From: Nitrososphaerota archaeon
GTDB lineage: Archaea; Thermoproteota; Nitrososphaeria; Nitrososphaerales; UBA183
DNA: 64,000 nucleotides
Reading direction: 5' to 3'
Assembly: GCA_029785235.1 (NCBI GenBank)
Contig: JAFMAA010000005.1
Coordinates: 4,090-68,089 of the forward strand
The notes beneath the pieces are model-generated. The model was not told where the DNA came from. It saw only the letters and a program-made list of their open reading frames with translations, and did not search any database. The position numbers and the translations under genes are program-made. Positions within the stretch are counted from its first letter, which is position 1. Every line of letters begins with the position of its first letter. Below, piece after piece: positions 8,780 through 16,087 of this stretch.

Positions 8780-9211
8780 CTAGCCCTGCTGACTTCGGGC
8801 CATGAGGCTGTTCAGTGCTTCCCTGTCGGAGTTCAACCTCTGCGCTATCTCGTTCCTCTGGTTCAGCAGCGAGATGAGCGTCTTTTCTATTTCCCTCCCC
8901 CTCTCTTCAAGTATGGCCACCGCCTCGTCCCGAGGCTTTTCGACCACCAGGTTGGCGCCGATGCTGACTAGGACGCGCTCCGTCTCGGGGGGGCTAGACC
9001 TGAGCATTATCCCTCCCCCGATCTGTGTGAGCACCTCGCCGGAGGACTGGCCGGACAGCCCCTTTATCGCGTCTAGGGCTGCCCTACCTTCGAGCATCGC
9101 CCGTTCGAGGAGATTCTGCCTCGCCGAGAGCTCGTTGTAGGTCCCTTCGAGGACCCTCAGCTCTACCACGAGGGCGTTGACCGCGTCTTCGGCTGTGGAC
9201 TGTTCGCTCAT
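8780..9211 (-). CDS. pfdA: Prefoldin alpha subunit
   Basis: 143-aa coiled-coil chaperone subunit that hands unfolded proteins to the thermosome. Two long heptad-rich helices (about 10-50 and 95-140) flank a beta-hairpin region containing GGGIMLRSSPPETERVLVSIGANLVVEK, typical for the alpha class. Located between aIF6 and ftsY as in many archaea. Confidence 0.9.
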   Translation of the reverse strand: MSEQSTAEDAVNALVVELRVLEGTYNELSARQNLLERAMLEGRAALDAIKGLSGQSSGEVLTQIGGGIMLRSSPPETERVLVSIGANLVVEKPRDEAVAILEERGREIEKTLISLLNQRNEIAQRLNSDREALNSLMARSQQG

Positions 9212-9221
9212 CTCGATTGTT

Positions 9222-9887
9222 TCAAACGCTCAGCGCCCGCGTTATAAACACAAGCTCAGGCCCCGTCGTCTGGCTACCGGCGATGGCGTTCCCCGAGTTG
9301 GCCACGAGCCCGGAGGAGACATACGGGACCCCGCTGTTTACAGACGTAGGATAGGCGTCCACCCCCAGCGCAGACCCGAGACGCGCGACCTCTGCCTCGT
9401 CCAGGCCCGGGTACACGGCCGCACCGCGGTTGGTGGCCAGAGCCAGAGACCCCACCTGGTAGTATTCGCCTATGGCGCCCTGTGTCACCTCGGTCCCCAG
9501 GACGTCCCTGATCTGGGCGAGCGCCTTCGAATCTAGGGCGGGGGAAGCGAAGGCCCTCTTGTCGTTGGCTACTACCAGGTTGCCCACCGCGGTCAGCTTG
9601 GATTCTAGGCGGGAGACGTTCAGGCCTGTACCTTCCCTTATCTCCCGGACCTCATAGTCTTCCGCAAGCCTGGACACGAGGACGCCGTTGCCGTTCATGG
9701 AAGCGAGGGCCCCCAGCAGCCTCGACTCACCGATAGAGGCGGGGACTGCAGAGACGCGGAGGCCGTCGCAGAGCCTGTCCGTCTTCGTCTGCGCCAACCC
9801 CTTGGGGACGAGCAGGAACCTATCGTTCGCCCGAAGGAAGATTCCAATGTTGGGGCTGCGGTATATGTCCATCAGGTGGAGACCCAT
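9222..9887 (-). CDS. eif6: Translation initiation factor aIF6
   Basis: Ribosome anti-association factor of the pentein-like eIF6 fold, 221 aa. The five-fold repeated pattern is visible in the GTGLNVSR, NDKRAFASPALD, QGAIGEYYQVGSLALATNRGAAVYPGLDE and TSVNSGVPYVSSGLVANSGNA segments. The ATG at 9887 is used; a second ATG five codons on is possible. It follows rpl31e by four bases. Acts on the large ribosomal subunit in the cytoplasm. Confidence 0.93.
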   Translation of the reverse strand: MGLHLMDIYRSPNIGIFLRANDRFLLVPKGLAQTKTDRLCDGLRVSAVPASIGESRLLGALASMNGNGVLVSRLAEDYEVREIREGTGLNVSRLESKLTAVGNLVVANDKRAFASPALDSKALAQIRDVLGTEVTQGAIGEYYQVGSLALATNRGAAVYPGLDEAEVARLGSALGVDAYPTSVNSGVPYVSSGLVANSGNAIAGSQTTGPELVFITRALSV

Positions 9888-9891
9888 CGGG

Positions 9892-10173
9892 TCACACTTG
9901 TTTTGACTCTGGGAGGCTGACCGTGACTACGCCGTCCTCGTCCCTCTCCATCTCCAGAGTGATGCGCCGCGGAGGGTGCTTTATCCCCCTGGCCCAGATC
10001 AGTTCGTTGACCTCTGAGTCTATGCTGACTTGGTTGGCCTTCATGTGGCGGGTCGCGAACTCCCTTATGACAGCTATCGCCTTCTTCGCCCGCCTGTAGG
10101 GAGGGGCTTCGTAGACTACCCCCAGCGGGACGACGTACGTCCGCGTCAACTCCTCCATCCGTTCTTCAGACAC
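9892..10173 (-). CDS. rpl31e: Large-subunit ribosomal protein eL31
   Basis: 93-aa protein near the polypeptide exit tunnel. The TRTYVVPLGVVYEAPPYRRAKKAIAVIREF core and the VNELIWARGIKHPPRRI segment are diagnostic. The start is GTG at 10173. Adjacent to rpl39e and aIF6, a conserved archaeal arrangement. Confidence 0.93.
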   Translation of the reverse strand: MSEERMEELTRTYVVPLGVVYEAPPYRRAKKAIAVIREFATRHMKANQVSIDSEVNELIWARGIKHPPRRITLEMERDEDGVVTVSLPESKQV

Positions 10174-10179
10174 TCATGA

Positions 10180-10338
10180 TCACCTGAGCTTCAGCTTGCG
10201 CTGCCTCCAGTACCTCCGCTTGGGGTTTGACCTGACCTTTCGGTTTGTCCTTACTATCACCCAAGTGGGGACCGAGCGTGCCTGCTTCCCGGCCTTCGTG
10301 AGCCTGTTCTTCTTCGAAGTGTCTTTCACTCGTGCCAA
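10180..10338 (-). CDS. rpl39e: Large-subunit ribosomal protein eL39
   Basis: 52-aa very basic protein lining the exit tunnel. The translated frame begins [18 protein letters not shown] and ends [17 protein letters not shown], the typical eL39 signature (NPKRR-WRR-LKL). The start is TTG at 10338, one base from the PDCD5 stop; the TGA stop is at 10182-10180. Small, but conserved order and motif make it secure. Confidence 0.93.
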   Translation of the reverse strand: MARVKDTSKKNRLTKAGKQARSVPTWVIVRTNRKVRSNPKRRYWRQRKLKLR

Positions 10339-10339
10339 C

Positions 10340-10612
10340 TCAGATCCTCCTTATCCTGATCTCACGCTTCTTCTCCTGTAGAGCGCCGAGCATCTGCTTG
10401 ACCTGCTCGTCGTCGACGGGCTTCCTGAGCTTCCCGGACGAAGCCAGCTGGATGACGTACTCCTCGATGGAGGCTGCGAGGTCGGGCCTGACCATCTTCA
10501 CGTTGGCCAGGCGCTGCCTGGCGTCGGAGGTCAGGGCCATCCTCAAGGCCGCTTCCCTCATCATCTTCCGCTCCGCGGCTTCCTTGTCAGGCTGCTTCTG
10601 CTGCTCGGACAT
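10340..10612 (-). CDS. PDCD5/TFAR19-family DNA-binding protein
   Basis: 90-aa archaeal homologue of PDCD5. A charged N-terminal helix ([14 protein letters not shown]) is followed by the compact three-helix core with [48 protein letters not shown]. Archaeal members bind DNA in vitro, but the cellular role is unsettled. Encoded between S19e and L39e as in other archaea. Confidence 0.9.
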   Translation of the reverse strand: MSEQQKQPDKEAAERKMMREAALRMALTSDARQRLANVKMVRPDLAASIEEYVIQLASSGKLRKPVDDEQVKQMLGALQEKKREIRIRRI

Positions 10613-10614
10613 CT

Positions 10615-11067
10615 CTAGGCGTACCTCTCGAGGGCCTTGTTCTCCTTGCTGAGAGCCGTGAAGAGCTCGTTGCTTATTTTGTCGAGCATGGCGCGGCCCT
10701 TTGAGGTGAGGACCCTCCCCTTGGGTGTCTTGGAGACCAGCTCGGCCTGCTCCAGCTGCCTCAGTATGACCCGGATGGAGGAACCCCCGGCGTCTCTGTG
10801 GTGCTTTGGGAAATAGTGCAGCGCCTTGCTCCCTCCATAGGCGCGCTCCAGGTCGCTCAGACCGATAGGGCCGTGGAGGTAAACCTTCCGAAGCAGCGAA
10901 GCGGCCCTAGAGAACCACCAGTCAGGGTTGGTCGGGGGGCGCTCGGCATGCGAGCCTGTCTTGACGAACTTCGCCCACTCGGGCTCCTGGACCGACGGGA
11001 GCGACTTCATCTGCTCCGCTAGGGCGGAGATGAGCTTCCCTGACGGGACGTCGTGGGCACTGACCAT
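10615..11067 (-). CDS. rps19e: Small-subunit ribosomal protein eS19
   Basis: 150 aa. The PPTNPDWWFSRAASLLRKVYLHGPIGLSDLERAYGG core and GGSSIRVILRQLEQAELV winged-helix segment identify eS19. The start ATG is about 40 nt from a TATA box at 11104-11113. First gene of a seven-gene ribosomal/translation operon ending with ftsY. Confidence 0.93.
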   Translation of the reverse strand: MVSAHDVPSGKLISALAEQMKSLPSVQEPEWAKFVKTGSHAERPPTNPDWWFSRAASLLRKVYLHGPIGLSDLERAYGGSKALHYFPKHHRDAGGSSIRVILRQLEQAELVSKTPKGRVLTSKGRAMLDKISNELFTALSKENKALERYA

Positions 11068-11103
11068 AACGTTTCACGCGGTGAATTTCGAGCCCTGCTA
11101 GAC

Positions 11104-11114
11104 GGTATTTAAGC
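11104..11114 (-). promoter_or_regulatory. TATA box for the rps19e-ftsY operon
   Basis: Read on minus, CTTAAATACC lies about 38-45 nt upstream of the S19e ATG, inside the last codons of the RNase P gene. Spacing gives a predicted start site near 11082. Inferred from sequence and spacing. Confidence 0.5.
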
Positions 11115-11417
11115 TTCCTTCACTACTTTGCGATTTACGTGGCCGCAGTCGAGGCAGGTCACCCGGACCACTGTCAGCTTCCCGTGGCCAAGGCGGACCC
11201 TGGCGTTGACCCCGGGGACGAGGAGGCCCTTGCACCCGTGGCATGTGAAGGATCGGAGGTGCCGTTCGAGGCGCACGTTGAACTTGAGCTTCACCTTCCG
11301 GGCGAGGGCAGCCTGGGCCTTGGCCATGGCGGGGTCGGTGTGGGACAGGCTGACCGCGGACTCCGTCAGCGCCTTCACCACGGAGGCCGCCTCCTCCTTC
11401 GCGCCTCGCCGCTTCAC
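11109..11417 (-). CDS. rnp4: RNase P protein component 4 (Rpp21/Rpr2)
   Basis: 102-aa zinc-ribbon subunit of archaeal RNase P, which trims tRNA 5' leaders. Two N-terminal helices precede four zinc ligands C59, C62, C88 and C91 (FTCHGCKGLLVPGVNARVRL, then RVTCLDCGHV). The start is GTG at 11417. It lies divergent from nep1 with only 30 bp between, and upstream of rps19e. Confidence 0.9.
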   Translation of the reverse strand: MKRRGAKEEAASVVKALTESAVSLSHTDPAMAKAQAALARKVKLKFNVRLERHLRSFTCHGCKGLLVPGVNARVRLGHGKLTVVRVTCLDCGHVNRKVVKEA

Positions 11418-11447
11418 GCCCGCCGGGGGCCGCAGAAGGTCTTAACC

Positions 11448-12140
11448 GTGCGCCCAGGGACGTGGAAGGGGTTGCTGAACTTCGTCCTGGCGGAGTCGGC
11501 CCTGGAGCTTGTCCCAGATGGGCTTTGGAGGAGGCCCGCTGTGGCGGCGGACGCCAGACGCAGAGGGAAGGAGCCTGGAGGGATACTCTTAGACAGGAGC
11601 TTTCACCACTCTGCGATCGCGGGTCTGAGAGACGCCGAGAAGAGGGGGAGGCCCGATCTGGTGCACGCCGCCCTTCTCAGCGTGACGGGGGCGCCGCTAT
11701 ACCTGGAGGGGAGGATGAAGGTGTGGGTCCACACAAGCGCAGGGATGGCTGTCGAGATCGCGGAGAAGACCAGGGTCCCGAAGAACTACATCAGGTTCAG
11801 AGGGCTGATGGAGGAGGCGCTCGCGGGAGGTTCCGCGGGGGAGCTGGTGCGGGCGCGTCCCATGGGGATAAGGGAGCTGGTCGGGAGTATGCAGCCAGAC
11901 AGGGTCTTCGGGCTGTCGGTCTTGGGGAGGCAGGGGACGGCGGAGGGGCTCGCGAGGGAGGTAGCTTCGCTGAAAGCCCCGGCCGTGGTCGTGGGGGGAT
12001 TCCCAAGGGGGCACTTCGGAGAGACGATGGCCGTCATAGACGAGCTGGTGAGGATCGATCCCAGGCCCCTGGAGGCCCACGTGGTGGCGGCGAGGGTGGT
12101 CTACGAAGTCGAGAAGGCAGAGGGCGAGTTCAAGGATTAA
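11448..12140 (+). CDS. nep1: 16S rRNA pseudouridine N1-methyltransferase Nep1
   Basis: SPOUT-class methyltransferase of small-subunit biogenesis, about 230 aa. Family features: FVLAESALELVP at the start, ILLDRSFHHSAI, RGRPDLVHAALLSVTGAPLYLEG, KVWVHT and VVVGGFPRGHF (knot region). The reading frame stays open far upstream over the divergent RNase P gene, but homology starts at the GTG at 11448 (RPGTWKGLLNF), which is chosen. A TTG at 11472 is the alternative. Confidence 0.9.
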   Translation: MRPGTWKGLLNFVLAESALELVPDGLWRRPAVAADARRRGKEPGGILLDRSFHHSAIAGLRDAEKRGRPDLVHAALLSVTGAPLYLEGRMKVWVHTSAGMAVEIAEKTRVPKNYIRFRGLMEEALAGGSAGELVRARPMGIRELVGSMQPDRVFGLSVLGRQGTAEGLAREVASLKAPAVVVGGFPRGHFGETMAVIDELVRIDPRPLEAHVVAARVVYEVEKAEGEFKD

Positions 12141-12168
12141 AAACTCATGCTGGCGCTCGCCCGGTCGT

Positions 12169-12261
12169 GCGGTCGTCGTCCAGTTCTCTCTGAGAGGACA
12201 GTCTGGTCCAGGACATCAGCCCTCCAAGCTGGTAACCCGGGTTCAAATCCCGGCGACCGCA
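12169..12261 (+). tRNA. tRNA-Gly (anticodon UCC), D-loop intron
   Basis: The acceptor stem is GCGGTCG (12169-12175) with CGACCGC plus discriminator A at 12254-12261. The T arm is CCGGG-TTCAAAT-CCCGG. The anticodon stem TCAGC/GCTGG encloses CCTCCAA, giving anticodon TCC at 12223-12225. The D arm works only if 18 nt (12185-12202) are removed: GTCC pairs with GGAC and the loop becomes AGTCTGGTCCA with its GG pair. The spliced form is 75 nt. Position 33 is C, not the near-universal U. A TATA-like ATTAAAAAC lies at 12136-12144. Confidence 0.85.
12185..12202 (+). other. 18-nt intron in tRNA-Gly D loop
   Basis: An insertion bounded by a CAGT direct repeat (12181-12184 and 12199-12202), so the exact junction is ambiguous within four bases. 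It contains a small hairpin (TCTCT/AGAGG). CCAG upstream pairs with CTGG downstream, giving a helix beside the junctions, although the bulges are not the canonical 3+3. Confidence 0.65.
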
Positions 12262-12373
12262 CTTAATCCTCTCTCTTGTAGGCTGAGAGGTTGGCTGCTG
12301 CAAAAAATCAGAAAGAACCGCAGTAGTCAGTAGGCCACGACAGGCATTACTACGGGAGCAAGGCAGAATAGGA

Positions 12374-12393
12374 GCGCCTCTGAAGAGAGGCGC
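12374..12393. other. Perfect hairpin downstream of tRNA-Gly
   Basis: GCGCCTCT-GAAG-AGAGGCGC forms an 8-bp stem with a four-base loop in the otherwise empty 230-bp stretch before the BKACE gene. No T-run follows, so it is not a classical terminator. Function unknown. Confidence 0.45.
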
Positions 12394-12491
12394 CAGCGGG
12401 TCCACCATGCTGGGTATGACCCTCTCAGCGGGGCCGGCTGCGTCTTGGTGGGGACGCGATGAGTTAAAAGCCTGAAAGGAGAGAACATCGT

Positions 12492-13217
12492 GTGCTGCAG
12501 GCAACCCTGAACGGAGGGCTCACGAAGGCAGACCATCCTGCGGTCCCGGTCTCGACACAGGAGCTCGTTCGAGACGCAAAGGCGTGCGTCCATTACGGGG
12601 CCAACGCCTTCCACATCCATCCGCGCGATGCGAAGGGGCGCGAGACCCTGAACCCCGAGATTGTCGACGACGTCGTCAACAAGGTCAAGGCAGCATGCGG
12701 GGTAGCAGTCGGTGTCACAACAGGCGCATGGATTGAACCCAAAGTCAGGCTCCGGGTAGCTCAGGTTCGGCGGTGGACCTCTCCTGACTACGCCACAGTC
12801 AACCTCTCAGAGGAGGGGTCGACCGAGGTGATGCGCGCGCTTCTCGAAGCTGGCGTCGGCATAGAAGCCGCAGTTTGGACCATGGAAGATGTGCATCGGC
12901 TCGAGGCTTCTGGACTGTCCGACAGAGTGCTGAGGGTCTATGTGGAACCATTCCGCATTCCGGCCGCGGGGGCCGTCTCTTTCGTGAATCGAATTCACCA
13001 AGCTCTTGACAGCCTCGGTATGGAAGCGCCTAGGCTCCAGCATGGTGACGGTGCAGCAACCTGGACCCTTTTGAGAGACGCCGTCCGGAGGGGAATCGAC
13101 ACGCGCATCGGCCTTGAAGACACGCTGCGAGGGCCGGATGGCAAAGCGACGAGAAGCAACGCCGATCTGGTCAAGGCCGCCCACAAAATCTGTTCGGCCC
13201 CGCCATCAAAGCCCTAG
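12492..13217 (+). CDS. BKACE-family (DUF849) beta-keto acid cleavage enzyme
   Basis: 241-aa TIM-barrel protein of the 3-keto-5-aminohexanoate cleavage family, which condenses a beta-keto acid with acetyl-CoA to acetoacetate and a new CoA ester. The N-terminal LQATLNGGLTKADHPAVPV matches the family, HIHPRD provides the His-x-His zinc ligands, and LQHGDGAATW and RIGLEDTLRG form later active-site loops. Slightly shorter than the usual 270-300 aa. GTG start. The substrate is unknown. Confidence 0.8.
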   Translation: MLQATLNGGLTKADHPAVPVSTQELVRDAKACVHYGANAFHIHPRDAKGRETLNPEIVDDVVNKVKAACGVAVGVTTGAWIEPKVRLRVAQVRRWTSPDYATVNLSEEGSTEVMRALLEAGVGIEAAVWTMEDVHRLEASGLSDRVLRVYVEPFRIPAAGAVSFVNRIHQALDSLGMEAPRLQHGDGAATWTLLRDAVRRGIDTRIGLEDTLRGPDGKATRSNADLVKAAHKICSAPPSKP

Positions 13218-13630
13218 GAGGCGCTTCTGAAGGAAGCCGATGGACCCATGTTGGTGCAAGGGATGAGATTCTGAAACTGGGGACGGTTCCGCCTGATTCG
13301 CCTACGACAGTATTACGTCAGCTGCGCGCTCACCCAAGAAGGAATAGCGCCACCGATGTGCGTGTGATTGGTTTGCTTCTCTGATTCTCCTGCCCACTAG
13401 CACATACGCACGGACTCAGGTACAACCGAGAGAGGGCCCCCTGTGCTACGGTAGGACCTTGTCCCTCCACTTCCTTCTGGCGACGAAACAGAGCAAAACG
13501 CTCCCTCCCACGAGTGTTGGTACTGCTAGTGGAAAGAAGGCGCATGCACCTTTTCAGCGAGGGGCGTGAGAAATCGAGCCCTTACGTAAACCGATTGGGT
13601 CGGGGTCATCGGCTTACTGGTAAGCCGCTG
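13218..13630. other. Intergenic stretch without recognisable gene
   Basis: About 410 bp between BKACE and the convergent hflX. Short open frames exist on both strands but have no recognisable motif, start signal or codon pattern. No tRNA, repeat or clear terminator was seen. Confidence 0.5.
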
Positions 13631-14752
13631 TTACTGCGAACCCCGTGGAAAGACCGACGCCATTATACGGGTCCTAAGTTGGTGGAGCCCGTCTCCCCGC
13701 TTCGCTGAGATTCTGATCGAGGCGAAACCACTGAGAATCTGTTCCTGCTCGATTCGGCCCGCCAACCCATCTTCAAGACGGTCGACCTTATTGAGCACCA
13801 GAAGTATCTTCTTCGGGTCGACCTCCAACCCGTGCAGAGTCGTCCTGCAACTCTCTAGCTTTATCCGAATGCTTTCCACTGGCTCACCCGCGTCTATCAG
13901 AAGGAGGATGAGGTCTGCGTATCTGAGCTCGTCCAACGTAGATTTGAACGACTCGAACATGTACGGAGGAAGCCTTGAGATGAAGCCCACGGTATCGGAC
14001 AGCATTATCTTCTTTCTCGAATCTGCGAAAGCGACGGCTCTCGTCGTCGTGCCAAGGGTCGTGAAGAGTCCGGGCGATTCTTCCTTCGACTCAGAAGCGA
14101 GTCTGTTGAAGAGCGTAGTCTTTCCGCTGCTGGTGTAGCCCGCGAGCGAGACGAACGGCATGTTGAGTTTTCGTCGCTCGGCGGTGTAGAGCTCCCTGTT
14201 AGTGCGGCTCTTCTCTAGTTTCTGTCCTATTAGGACCATCTGGCGTTTCAGCGCTCTGATCTTGACGTCGACCGCCGACTCGCCCATCCCGGAGAAGCCT
14301 GCCCTCTCCCCCTTGACAGAAAACCTGACTGCGTCCTTCGCGCGGGGCATCTCGTATCGAAGCTCCGCCAGACGGACCTGCAGCTTCGCCTCCGTCGTGT
14401 TCGCCCTTCTTGCGAAGATGTTCAAGACCAGCCTCTCCCTGTCGACGACCTCGGCTTGCGTCACTTTGGAGAGGTTGTTCGCCTGGGACGACGTGACGCT
14501 TTCGTCTATGATGACTGTCTTGGACCCGTTTCCTGCGACAATCTCCTGCAGCTCCTGGGCCTTGCCAACGCCGACTCCGTACTCGGACCTGATTATCTGC
14601 TTCTGCGTGATTACTTCTTGGACCCTATAGCCGGCGGCCTCGGCGAGTTCGAGGATCTCCTGCCTGCTGAATAGGTCAGGGTAAGTGATTACGGTTGCCT
14701 TATCGCCTGACCCTCCCCTTCCAGCGAGAGCATTTTCGGCTATATGGTGCAT
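13631..14752 (-). CDS. hflX: HflX-type GTPase, copy A
   Basis: Ribosome-associated GTPase, 373 aa. The N-terminal HflX domain (VITYPD..., SEYGVGVGKAQELQEIV, VIIDESVTSSQANNLSKVTQAEVVDRERLVLNIFARRA) is followed by the G domain: G1 LAGYTSSGKTTLFNRL, DTVGFISRLPPYM (G3), LNKVD (G4). It is clearly paralogous to the gene at 43944-45059. It lies 16 bp after a small zinc-ribbon gene and may share its transcript with the HMA-like gene upstream. Role likely ribosome rescue or splitting, as in known HflX. Confidence 0.9.
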   Translation of the reverse strand: MHHIAENALAGRGGSGDKATVITYPDLFSRQEILELAEAAGYRVQEVITQKQIIRSEYGVGVGKAQELQEIVAGNGSKTVIIDESVTSSQANNLSKVTQAEVVDRERLVLNIFARRANTTEAKLQVRLAELRYEMPRAKDAVRFSVKGERAGFSGMGESAVDVKIRALKRQMVLIGQKLEKSRTNRELYTAERRKLNMPFVSLAGYTSSGKTTLFNRLASESKEESPGLFTTLGTTTRAVAFADSRKKIMLSDTVGFISRLPPYMFESFKSTLDELRYADLILLLIDAGEPVESIRIKLESCRTTLHGLEVDPKKILLVLNKVDRLEDGLAGRIEQEQILSGFASIRISAKRGDGLHQLRTRIMASVFPRGSQ

Positions 14753-14768
14753 AGTTGTTGCCCCCTGC

Positions 14769-14903
14769 TCAGCGGCCGTAGTGCTGGCCTATGCACCTAT
14801 GATGAGACCCGACGGGGTTGTATGGAGTCCACCTGGTCCCGGTCCTCATCCAGATAATCTCCTGACCGCATCTGTTGCAACGATGACTTTCTGACTGTGG
14901 CAT
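14769..14903 (-). CDS. 44-aa putative zinc-binding microprotein
   Basis: The frame reads MPQSESHRCNRCGQEIIW, then a basic middle, then SHHRCIGQHYGR. One CX2C knuckle (C9, C12) and a downstream His/Cys cluster (HHRC) could bind zinc. The ATG at 14903 is two bases from the stop of the HMA-like gene and 16 bp before hflX, so all three look like one operon. Function unknown. Confidence 0.55.
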   Translation of the reverse strand: MPQSESHRCNRCGQEIIWMRTGTRWTPYNPVGSHHRCIGQHYGR

Positions 14904-14905
14904 CT

Positions 14906-15169
14906 TCACTCTACCTTCGAACCCTCACCGTGGTAGGCCTGGCGCGCGACCGAGGCATGGATGCTTGAAGCCAGCATCTTCTTGACCTGTGCAGATGTCA
15001 GCTTGTCTGCATCGTACTCCACGGTCACCGAGCCCAGGATGTAGTTGATGTCGACCCTGACGATTCCTTCGAGTTTGGCTGATGCACGTCTGAGCCTTCG
15101 AGCCTGCCCCGGCTCGGTCAGACCTCGCGTCTTCAGGATGGCTGTTGCGCCCCTCTCTCCGCTTGTCAT
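14906..15169 (-). CDS. Small heavy-metal-associated (HMA)-like domain protein
   Basis: 87 aa with the beta-alpha-beta pattern of HMA domains: TAILKTRGLTEPGQARRLRRASAKLEGIVRVDINYILGSVTVEYDADKLTSAQVKKML (read in pieces). The metal-binding CX2C is absent; the site reads GLTEPGQ. It is therefore not an obvious copper chaperone and may be a structural or regulatory relative. First gene upstream of the zinc microprotein and hflX. Confidence 0.55.
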   Translation of the reverse strand: MTSGERGATAILKTRGLTEPGQARRLRRASAKLEGIVRVDINYILGSVTVEYDADKLTSAQVKKMLASSIHASVARQAYHGEGSKVE

Positions 15170-15274
15170 CGCAATCCGGCTCTTCGTGGGACGCGAAAGC
15201 TATTGAACCCGGCGTATTTTCTGCAGTCAACTGCAATGGAGGACGGATGACCTTGACGGCCAGGGGGCTGGTTT

Positions 15275-15793
15275 TCACTGAATCTCGAAAGACACGGCGT
15301 TCTCGTCCTGCAGGAACTTCGGTGGCCTCCCCAGCGGCTCGAAGATCGCCTGGACGTAACGTTGCAGAAACAAGCTTCCCTTAGGCCCGAAATCATGCGA
15401 GAGGGTGACATTGACCTTTCCTCCCCGTACCACCTCGCTGAATTCGAACAGGTTCGTGTAATCAGCGGTGGTTCTCAGATAATCTAGCGCGGTGTCCACA
15501 GTGAGCTCCCCCCATTTGGCTCTGATGTACGTCTTCGGGACATCCTTCCCTGCTGAATTGCCAGCTTCGACTATCGCCTCGTCAGTTGCTGCCTGCAAGA
15601 GGTGCATGAAGCTTGACGCCGGGAGCTTCAGCATGTGGAACCTCCTCATCGGCCGATCATAGTTTGCGTACGTGAGAAGGAGCTGATTGAGCATGGTGTT
15701 GACGCTGACATTCTGCTTCCTCGAGTCTTCTTGGAGGACCTTGAGGGCAGATTCGTCCAGCCTGAATGACGCTGTAGTGGTCTTAGGTCTCAA
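15275..15793 (-). CDS. Ribbon-helix-helix-type transcription regulator
   Basis: 172 aa from the TTG at 15793. The N terminus RPKTTTASFRLDESALKVLQEDSRKQNVSVNTMLNQLLLTYANYD looks like a ribbon-helix-helix DNA-binding domain; the remaining ~120 residues are of unknown fold. The frame is open much further upstream, but a TATA (AATAAAAC read on minus, 15823-15830) lies about 33 nt before the TTG, giving a nearly leaderless start. Target genes unknown. Confidence 0.55.
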   Translation of the reverse strand: MRPKTTTASFRLDESALKVLQEDSRKQNVSVNTMLNQLLLTYANYDRPMRRFHMLKLPASSFMHLLQAATDEAIVEAGNSAGKDVPKTYIRAKWGELTVDTALDYLRTTADYTNLFEFSEVVRGGKVNVTLSHDFGPKGSLFLQRYVQAIFEPLGRPPKFLQDENAVSFEIQ

Positions 15794-16087
15794 GGGCCGC
15801 TCCCCGTTTGTCCGGGTTCGCCGTTTTATTAGCTTGTAATCACGCCTGAGGGACTCAAGTGGATTCGCCCGCAGATTGCATCCGGGTGCAAAAAATACCT
15901 TGGCTCTATATGCAGGATGCCTCCACTGTTGCTCGTGAGTGAAGATGCAAACGAACCAGGAAGCGAAGAAGCCAGAAACATCAACCAAATCCGCCGGCCG
16001 AGTCAGGGACTCTCTTTGGCGGATCAAGGGCAGGTTACACCGCTAGAGACATCCCGTGAAGTTGTTTTTGGGTGTGATAGGTGAGCG

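Noticed and set aside
11139..11447. Long N-terminal extension of Nep1
   Set aside because: This open frame overlays the RNase P gene on the other strand, and family similarity begins only after 11448.
14906..15169. Copper chaperone CopZ
   Set aside because: The HMA-like fold pattern is present but the CX2C metal site is missing.
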